A stretch of 10,273 nt of DNA from an uncultured Gammaproteobacteria bacterium (lineage in GTDB: Bacteria > Pseudomonadota > Gammaproteobacteria > Steroidobacterales > JABDMI01). Every line of letters starts with the position of its first letter. Within the stretch, counting starts at the first letter, position 1. The notes below the pieces were generated by a model. It worked only from the letters and a program-made list of their open reading frames with translations. It was not told the origin of the DNA and ran no database searches. The position numbers and the translations under genes were made by a program. Shown here one piece after another: positions 5,419 through 10,273 of this stretch. The stretch is taken from the NCBI GenBank assembly GCA_938039225.1, contig CALHVH010000150.1:1-10273 (forward strand). Reading direction: 5' to 3'.

Positions 5419-6652
5419 GAGAGTTCAAATGTTGTATACGATGTAATGCGGGTGGATGAGAATGATAAAACGCTGAATACAGGGGGTCAGGCGTTAGGGT
5501 TGTTGCATTGTCAGAATACATTTTCAATAAGCCCGATATTAAAGCATTTGCATCACTTTGTTCGGCAGCGTAGGCATCCGCTTCATACTCATCTTTACGT
5601 GAAAAGAATGAGCCCATTGGACTTAAAAAGTAAGTAAAAGCAGGTAGAGCTAGCATAAACAAAATTAGCGCCATATGAGGTGAAGCTTCGGTCACGCCAA
5701 GTGCAGTATAGAACCATTCTTTTTCAACTAACCAGCCAAGAAGTGCGAGGCCTATAAAGGAAAACACAAAACTCATAATCATTCGTTTAGTAACATGATT
5801 TTTACGAAAGTGTCCTAGTTCATGCGCCAGCACGGCTTCGGTTTCGTTTTCTTCAAGGGTTTCTAATAAGGTATCAAAAAACACAATACGTTTATTGTCG
5901 CCAATGCCCGTGAAATACGCATTACCGTGACTAGAGCGTGTGGAACCATCCATTACAAATACGCCATTGCTTTTGAAGCCGCATTTTTCTAATAATGCAG
6001 TGATTCGATTTTTTAAAGATTCATCCTCAAGTGGAGAAAATTTATTAAAAATGGGAGCGATAAATTTTGGATAAGCCCATAACATAAGTAGACTGAATGC
6101 TGACCAAGCACACCAGGCCCATACCCACCAATAGGTTCCGGTTTTTTGCATTATCCAAAGTATTAGAGCTATTAATGGAATACCTAATAGTAAACTTAAG
6201 ACCATACCTTTGAATAAGTCTGTCCAAAATATTTTAGGAGTACTTTTATTAAAACCAAATTTAGCCTCAATATTAAAAGTACTATACCAACTAAATGGTA
6301 AACTCAATAGAGAACTAAGTATCATTAAGGTAATTATGACGGTGATCCCAGTACTTAGTGGTGACCAAGAAAGTTCTCGAATTGAGGCATCTAAGAAAGC
6401 TAAGCCTCCGCCTAATGTCCACAAGAGTAGAAGGGCAGTATCGTAGAGCTCGGACCAGCGCCCAAAGGCAAGGTTGGTTTTTGAGTAATCAGCAGCCTTT
6501 TGGTGAGCTTCAAGGCTAATGCTATCAGCGAATTCAGCAGGTACGCTAGCTCTATGAGCTGCAATGTGTTTTGCTTGACGCCAATTAAGATAAAATTTAC
6601 CAATTAGCGATAGGCTTAAAGCAATAAGGAATATGAGGCGAAATTCTTGCAT
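5411..6652 (-). CDS. M48 family membrane zinc metallopeptidase (Ste24/CAAX-type)
   Basis: An inner-membrane zinc endopeptidase of the M48A (Ste24-like) group. In bacteria these are linked to membrane protein quality control, and the natural substrate here is unknown. It is 413 aa. Hydrophobic segments lie near 4-22, 71-89, 101-121, 149-169, 174-194, 291-311 and 325-344. The zinc site is HELGH at 277-281 inside EAVLAHELGHFRKNH, with the third ligand in the downstream E355-x-x-x-D359 motif (DEYEADAYA). Two further family signatures are present: STRSSHGNAYFTG (237-249), and HSHPPALHRI near the C-terminus (398-407). HtpX is smaller, about 290 aa, which argues for the Ste24-like subgroup. It is the first gene of the leftward run with rsgA, and its ATG faces orn across a 77-bp divergent region. 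Confidence 0.93.
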   Translation of the reverse strand: MQEFRLIFLIALSLSLIGKFYLNWRQAKHIAAHRASVPAEFADSISLEAHQKAADYSKTNLAFGRWSELYDTALLLLWTLGGGLAFLDASIRELSWSPLSTGITVIITLMILSSLLSLPFSWYSTFNIEAKFGFNKSTPKIFWTDLFKGMVLSLLLGIPLIALILWIMQKTGTYWWVWAWCAWSAFSLLMLWAYPKFIAPIFNKFSPLEDESLKNRITALLEKCGFKSNGVFVMDGSTRSSHGNAYFTGIGDNKRIVFFDTLLETLEENETEAVLAHELGHFRKNHVTKRMIMSFVFSFIGLALLGWLVEKEWFYTALGVTEASPHMALILFMLALPAFTYFLSPMGSFFSRKDEYEADAYAAEQSDANALISGLLKMYSDNATTLTPDPLYSAFYHSHPPALHRIQHLNSLA

Positions 6653-6705
6653 GTTTATTTTGTCTTTCCAATTAGGATATCGGTTAAAATAATATCAATA
6701 ACGCT

Positions 6706-6711
6706 ATTATA
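6706..6711 (-). promoter_or_regulatory. Candidate -10 box for the M48 protease / rsgA transcript
   Basis: On the - strand these bases read a perfect TATAAT, 53 bp upstream of the protease ATG. No good -35 box is found 16-18 bp further upstream, where the sequence enters the start of orn. On the + strand the overlapping TATTAT (6705-6710) could be a -10 for orn, so the two divergent promoters may share this site. The whole 6653-6729 gap is very AT-rich, which raises the odds of a chance match. Confidence 0.35.
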
Positions 6712-6729
6712 AGTGAAAGGCAGGACATA

Positions 6730-7353
6730 ATGAGTTTTAGTAACAGTAATTTAATTTGGATTGACTTGGAAATGACGGGTCTAGATACCCAAAAAGACGC
6801 CATTATCGAGATTGCAACTGTTATAACCGATAAAGACTTAAATATCATCACCGATGGTCCTGTATTTGCTATTCATCAGAGTGATGAATTAATGAATGGC
6901 ATGGATGCGTGGAATACGCGTCAACATGGCAATTCAGGTTTAACTGAGCGGGTCAAAAATTCAAGAATTGACTATCAAACAGCTGAGCAAAAAACGCTAG
7001 ATTTTCTTAAGCAATATATTGGTAAAGGTAAGTCACCCATGTGTGGCAATTCTATTTGTCAGGACAGACGTTTTATGGCGCGCTTAATGCCGGAACTGGA
7101 AGATTATTTTCACTACAGAAATTTAGATGTTTCGACGCTAAAGGAATTGTCTTCTCGGTGGTATTCTGATGTACATAAAGGGTTTAAAAAAAATACCAAG
7201 CATCTTGCTCTAGAAGATGTCTATGATTCAATTAATGAATTGATTTATTATCGTGAAATGATTTTACAAACCCCACAAGTGGTTGCTGAGAATTTGAAAA
7301 TTCATTTAGATAAATTAAACTGTGAAGATACAGGTATCGACAGCGAAGAATAA
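6730..7353 (+). CDS. orn: Oligoribonuclease (3'-5' exoribonuclease, DEDDh)
   Basis: Orn degrades 2-5 nt RNA oligomers, including pGpG from cyclic-di-GMP breakdown, to mononucleotides. All five catalytic residues of the DEDDh family are visible: D12 and E14 in WIDLEMTGLD, D112 in CQDRRFMARLMPELE, H158, and D163 in HLALEDVYDSI. These are the same positions as in the E. coli enzyme. Other signatures are HQSDELMNGMDAWN (49-62) and DVSTLKEL (133-140). At 207 aa it is about 26 residues longer than E. coli Orn (181). The extra part is an acidic, probably disordered tail (about 183-207). GGCAGGA ends 4 bases before the ATG as a ribosome site. It heads a three-gene operon, and its stop overlaps the next start as TAATG. 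Confidence 0.97.
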   Translation: MSFSNSNLIWIDLEMTGLDTQKDAIIEIATVITDKDLNIITDGPVFAIHQSDELMNGMDAWNTRQHGNSGLTERVKNSRIDYQTAEQKTLDFLKQYIGKGKSPMCGNSICQDRRFMARLMPELEDYFHYRNLDVSTLKELSSRWYSDVHKGFKKNTKHLALEDVYDSINELIYYREMILQTPQVVAENLKIHLDKLNCEDTGIDSEE

Positions 7354-7967
7354 TGTCAACTAACGATCCTAATAATGAATTACCGCATAGTCCAGCTGCA
7401 GAAAGGAATAAAGCCGCAATTCTAGAAAAACTCAAAAAATTGCTTATTGGAACAGAGCGAGTTTTTGAAATAGGTAGCGGCACGGGCCAGCACGCGATAC
7501 ATTTTGCCAAGGCATTTCCTGAACTTAGTTGGCAAACTAGTGAAATTCCAAGTCGCCTTCCAGTCACTAATGCAGTCTTAAGTAGCTTAAATATTCACAA
7601 TGTTCAAAAACCTTATGCATTAGACGTCACTGTAGATGAATGGCCGGAAATTCATGCAGATATTGTTTATACCGCTAACACAGCTCATATCATGCCTTGG
7701 GAAGCCGCAAAAAAAATGTTAATTGGTGTGGCTAAACTTTTAAAGTCAGATGGTTTATTTATCATGTATGGCCCTTTTAAATATGAAGGGGAATTTACCA
7801 GCGAAAGTAATCATCTATTTGATATGAGTTTAAAGAGCACAGAGCCGCATCAAGGAATTCGAGACTTTGAGGCTATCAATCGAATTGCCAGCGAGCATAA
7901 TTTATTTTTACAAGACGATTATTCAATGCCTGCAAATAATCAATTACTAGTTTTTAAGAAACAATAA
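7353..7967 (+). CDS. DUF938 family SAM-dependent methyltransferase-like protein
   Basis: A class I (Rossmann-fold) methyltransferase-like protein of the DUF938 family, which also includes human METTL26. Its substrate is unknown. It is 204 aa, the usual size. The SAM-binding motif I is FEIGSGTGQHA (38-48). Family-specific blocks are SPAAERNK (13-20), SWQTSE (59-64), TANTAHIMPWE (107-117), YGPFKYEGEFTSESN (139-153), GIRDFE (168-173) and MPANN (192-196). It begins on the last A of the orn stop codon (TAATG, 1-bp overlap). Its expression is therefore probably coupled translationally to orn, and it is separated by a single base from the next gene. No catalytic residue can be named with confidence for this family. 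Confidence 0.92.
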   Translation: MSTNDPNNELPHSPAAERNKAAILEKLKKLLIGTERVFEIGSGTGQHAIHFAKAFPELSWQTSEIPSRLPVTNAVLSSLNIHNVQKPYALDVTVDEWPEIHADIVYTANTAHIMPWEAAKKMLIGVAKLLKSDGLFIMYGPFKYEGEFTSESNHLFDMSLKSTEPHQGIRDFEAINRIASEHNLFLQDDYSMPANNQLLVFKKQ

Positions 7968-7968
7968 A

Positions 7969-8892
7969 ATGACTTTACTCCAGTATCAGAGCATCCTTGA
8001 TGCACATCAATTAATTAGGCCCTATATTCATCGTACACCACTGTTAACAAGCTCATTGTTAAATGATTTAACGGGTAGTGATGTTCACTTCAAGTGTGAG
8101 AACTTACAAAAAGTGGGAGCGTTTAAGGCGCGTGGTGCAAGTAATGCAATTTTTTCTTTAAGTGATTCGGATGCCAATAAAGGCGTCGTTGCTCATTCTT
8201 CCGGAAATCATGGCGCCGCGGTTGCGTATGCTGCGAGGAAACGTGGGATTCCAGCAGTAATCGTCATGCCAGATGATTCATTAAAATGTAAATTTGATGC
8301 AGTGGCGTCTTATGGCGCCGAAATTATAAAATGTAAGCCAGGTACAGCTAGCCGTGAAGCGGCTCAGGATATTGTTGTTGCTCAACGGGGTATGCTTCCT
8401 ATTCATCCATACAATAATTTAAACGTTATGGCGGGTCAGGGTACAGTGGGGCTTGAAATAATTGATGAGTTGTCTGACTTAGATATATTGATTATGCCAG
8501 TAGGAGGTGGAGGGCTATTAGCGGGTAATACAATTGTCGCTAAACACCATGGCGTTAAGATTTTTGGGATTGAGCCAGACTTAGCTAATGCGGCTTTTCA
8601 ATCGCGTCAGGCAAATGAGCATATTAAACTAGATAAATCAGCTACTGTGGCTGATGGGCTGCGTTCATCTATTGGTGATATGAACTACGCCATTACAAAA
8701 AATGTAGTCGATGAGTTTTTTTGCGTTAAAGAAAAAGATATTATTCCCGCTCAAAAATGGTTTATGTCTCGGTTAAAGCAAGTCATTGAGCCTTCTTGTG
8801 CAGTGCCTATTGCGTGGTTATTAACCCAGCCTGAAATTATTCGAAATAAAAAAGTCGCCGTGATTATTACTGGTGGAAACGCCGACTTATAA
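7969..8892 (+). CDS. PLP-dependent serine racemase / threonine (or hydroxyaspartate) dehydratase-like enzyme
   Basis: A fold-type II PLP enzyme of the serine racemase/threonine dehydratase group. Such enzymes deaminate L-serine, L-threonine or 3-hydroxyaspartate, or racemise serine. At 307 aa it is a catalytic domain only, without the C-terminal regulatory (ACT-like) domains of biosynthetic IlvA. The PLP lysine is K53 in AFKARGA. HSSGNHG (76-82) holds N80 and S78, the latter aligning with the racemase re-face serine. The phosphate-binding glycine loop is VGGGGL (178-183). TGGN (301-304) meets the pyridine nitrogen. TVADGLRSSIG (226-236) resembles eukaryotic-type serine racemases more than IlvA. 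In the metal-site segment EPDLANA (202-208), E202 is kept but the Asp ligand of mammalian serine racemase is Ala208. The precise reaction is undetermined. It is last in the orn operon, 1 bp after DUF938. Confidence 0.88.
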   Translation: MTLLQYQSILDAHQLIRPYIHRTPLLTSSLLNDLTGSDVHFKCENLQKVGAFKARGASNAIFSLSDSDANKGVVAHSSGNHGAAVAYAARKRGIPAVIVMPDDSLKCKFDAVASYGAEIIKCKPGTASREAAQDIVVAQRGMLPIHPYNNLNVMAGQGTVGLEIIDELSDLDILIMPVGGGGLLAGNTIVAKHHGVKIFGIEPDLANAAFQSRQANEHIKLDKSATVADGLRSSIGDMNYAITKNVVDEFFCVKEKDIIPAQKWFMSRLKQVIEPSCAVPIAWLLTQPEIIRNKKVAVIITGGNADL

Positions 8893-8900
8893 GATTCACT

Positions 8901-9953
8901 TCACTCTTTAATTATTATTTCTTGACCGTCTTGTAAACGTTCAGCACCACGAATAATTACACTATCACCAATATTGAGTTCTCCATCAATCGCATTTACC
9001 TCAATACGTTGGGCATTACCTAATCCAGTTGATACTGAAATTCTAGTAAAGCTCTTATCTGGATTAATTTTTACTACACTACTTCCACCACTGCGTAATA
9101 AGATCGCATCCCGCGGCACGGTTATTGTGGCTTGAGCCGCCGATTGAGGAACTTGGATCGTTACACTTTCACCAACTTTCCAATCCCCATCTTGTAAATT
9201 CATGCGTATCTCATAAACCCCATCTGAAATTTCACCAAAAGGCACAATTGCTTTGATAACGGCTGATCCCTGTTGATCTATAGTATTAATAGTAAATACG
9301 TCATCAACTTTTGCGAAACGAATAGTATTAAGTGGTACACGTGAAACCAGTTCTTTTTTATCTAAATTAACCAGCCTTATGATTTGTTGTCCAGGACTTG
9401 CCCATTCTCCAAGTTGGATGCCATGTTCAGTTACGATTCCATCAAATTGAGCACGAATATTACTCGCTTCTATACCGATATCAACTTGTGTTAAGCGAGC
9501 TTTTGCTGTGGCTTGGGTGCTAATGGCGAGGTTGAGCTGAGATTGTGTTTCTTCTATTTGACTTTCAGATGCAATGTTTTGATTACGTAATTCTTGTAAG
9601 CGTTTTACTTGATTACGTAAATATTCTATACGTGCGCCAGCTGCATCTACAGCATATTTTTGTTCTTCTCTTTGGGCGCGTAAAGTTGTTGTTTGTATTT
9701 TTGCAATTACAGCACCTTTTTTTACCTCTGTACCAATGTCAACTAAAGAGCGTACTTTTCCGATGGTTTCCGCTGAAAACCATGCGACATCTTGGCTGAT
9801 TATAGTCGCTGGAATGTCTACACTCAGAGCAAGTTGAGTTTTTTCAACTTGTGCAACTTCAACTACAGCTGGTGGTGCAGACCACTGTTGTGCAAGTAGA
9901 TTACCATTGAGTAAAAAGAATGCGTAAATAAAAAGTGCGTAGCGTAATTTCAT
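8901..9953 (-). CDS. RND efflux periplasmic adaptor (HlyD/MFP family)
   Basis: A membrane fusion protein that bridges an inner-membrane RND pump and an outer-membrane channel. It is 350 aa. The N-terminus is a Sec-type signal (hydrophobic 5-20, likely cut after LLA at 21). There is no lipobox cysteine, so unlike AcrA it is probably not a lipoprotein and is held by protein contacts or an uncleaved signal. The lipoyl halves are near 58-88 (ETIGKVRSLVDIGTEVKKG) and 164-195 (AQFDGIVTEHGIQLGEWASPG). They flank a coiled-coil hairpin at about 90-158, followed by a beta-barrel (about 200-270) and the membrane-proximal domain (VPRDAILLR, 279-287). The substrate cannot be told. It starts 20 bp downstream of the permease stop, without a visible Shine-Dalgarno, which suggests coupling. 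It converges with the PLP enzyme gene, 8 bp between ends. Confidence 0.92.
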   Translation of the reverse strand: MKLRYALFIYAFFLLNGNLLAQQWSAPPAVVEVAQVEKTQLALSVDIPATIISQDVAWFSAETIGKVRSLVDIGTEVKKGAVIAKIQTTTLRAQREEQKYAVDAAGARIEYLRNQVKRLQELRNQNIASESQIEETQSQLNLAISTQATAKARLTQVDIGIEASNIRAQFDGIVTEHGIQLGEWASPGQQIIRLVNLDKKELVSRVPLNTIRFAKVDDVFTINTIDQQGSAVIKAIVPFGEISDGVYEIRMNLQDGDWKVGESVTIQVPQSAAQATITVPRDAILLRSGGSSVVKINPDKSFTRISVSTGLGNAQRIEVNAIDGELNIGDSVIIRGAERLQDGQEIIIKE

Positions 9954-9973
9954 AATGTTTTAAGGTTAAGGTG

Positions 9974-10273
9974 TTAAGTAATGGCTGGTTTAAGAGTATG
10001 TGTAGGGATGGCGTCAGTCTGAGCGCTTGTGACGTCTGATCCTAAATGTTTATCTTCTCCAATCCGCAATAGACTAGGTAATAAAATAAGGGTAAAAATA
10101 GTACTTACTGAAAGTCCACCAACAATGACTGCAGCTAAGCCTCTATAGAGTTCAGTACCAGGACCTGGAACTAATAATAAGGGTAGCATGCCAAACAAAC
10201 TGGTCATGGTGCTCATTAAAATAGGTCTTAAGCGAATTCTAACGGCTTGCTCTACGGCTAATTTACGAGCTAA
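9974..10273 (-). CDS. RND efflux transporter permease, C-terminal fragment (rest beyond window)
   Basis: The reading frame is open from the window's right edge to a TAA at 9976-9974, giving the last 99 residues of a protein that is normally about 1,000 aa. It is cut by the window, not a pseudogene. The segment RIRLRPILMST (12-22 of the fragment) followed by GMLPLLL (28-34) is the RND signature just before and within TM11. GLAAVIVGGLSVSTIFTLILLPSLL (45-69) is TM12. A polar 30-residue cytoplasmic tail follows. The fragment pairs with the adaptor 20 bp downstream, and the two probably form one proton-driven efflux system. The substrate class (drugs or metals) cannot be decided from this part. 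An internal ATG at 10216 is not a start, because the conserved helix begins before it. Confidence 0.93.
   Translation of the reverse strand, partial: LARKLAVEQAVRIRLRPILMSTMTSLFGMLPLLLVPGPGTELYRGLAAVIVGGLSVSTIFTLILLPSLLRIGEDKHLGSDVTSAQTDAIPTHTLKPAIT

Noticed and set aside
7232..7567. 111-aa antisense open frame across the orn-DUF938 junction
   Set aside because: It spans two well-supported sense genes and has no domain or start signal.
8890..8903. Terminator between the PLP enzyme gene and the adaptor gene
   Set aside because: The 8-bp gap and its flanks show no hairpin with a T tract, so no terminator is annotated there.
9545..9799. 84-aa + strand open frame opposite the adaptor gene
   Set aside because: Its Leu/Phe-rich composition is the antisense image of the adaptor coiled coil (Gln/Glu/Lys codons), with no independent support.

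Overview
The window is about 10.3 kb of AT-rich bacterial chromosome made almost entirely of conserved housekeeping genes. The order SRP RNA - dnaX - ebfC (ybaB) - recR, an Orn whose catalytic residues fall at the same positions as in E. coli, and a DUF938 methyltransferase all point to a gammaproteobacterium. The low GC content and a dispersed-repeat-like element ending in GTCATTGCGA / TCGCAATGAC suggest a Legionella/Coxiella-type lineage. That placement is inference, not a database result.

Left block, + strand (1-3418). The 3' part of a small SRP RNA enters from the window edge. It is followed by dnaX (clamp-loader tau/gamma), ebfC (nucleoid-associated protein) and recR (recombination mediator), with short gaps suggesting co-transcription of the last three. 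A 164-bp repeat with terminal inverted repeats separates recR from a HIT-family hydrolase gene (hinT-like).

Middle block, - strand (6652 down to 3424). A membrane M48 (Ste24/CAAX-type) metalloprotease overlaps rsgA (30S assembly GTPase, TTG start) by 8 bp. A short exported DUF1254/DUF1214 protein follows after 48 bp. This block converges on hinT with only 5 bp between stop codons.

Right block, + strand (6730-8892). orn (oligoribonuclease), a DUF938 methyltransferase and a PLP-dependent serine racemase/threonine dehydratase-like enzyme are packed with a 1-bp overlap and a 1-bp gap, a clear operon. They diverge from the protease gene across a 77-bp promoter region.

Right edge, - strand (10273 down to 8901). 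The C-terminal end of an RND efflux permease runs off the window. It is followed downstream by its probable periplasmic adaptor, the reverse of the usual adaptor-permease order.

The best non-routine signal is in dnaX. An A9 run at 1216-1224 lies near the expected end of clamp-loader domain III, and both alternative frames stop within 15 bases after it. This suggests slippage-based production of a gamma-like short form. I see no CRISPR array, tRNA, insertion sequence with transposase, prophage or defence genes, and no convincing previously undescribed system. The only stretch of 150 bp or more without a gene is the recR-hinT interval, which is filled by the repeat.
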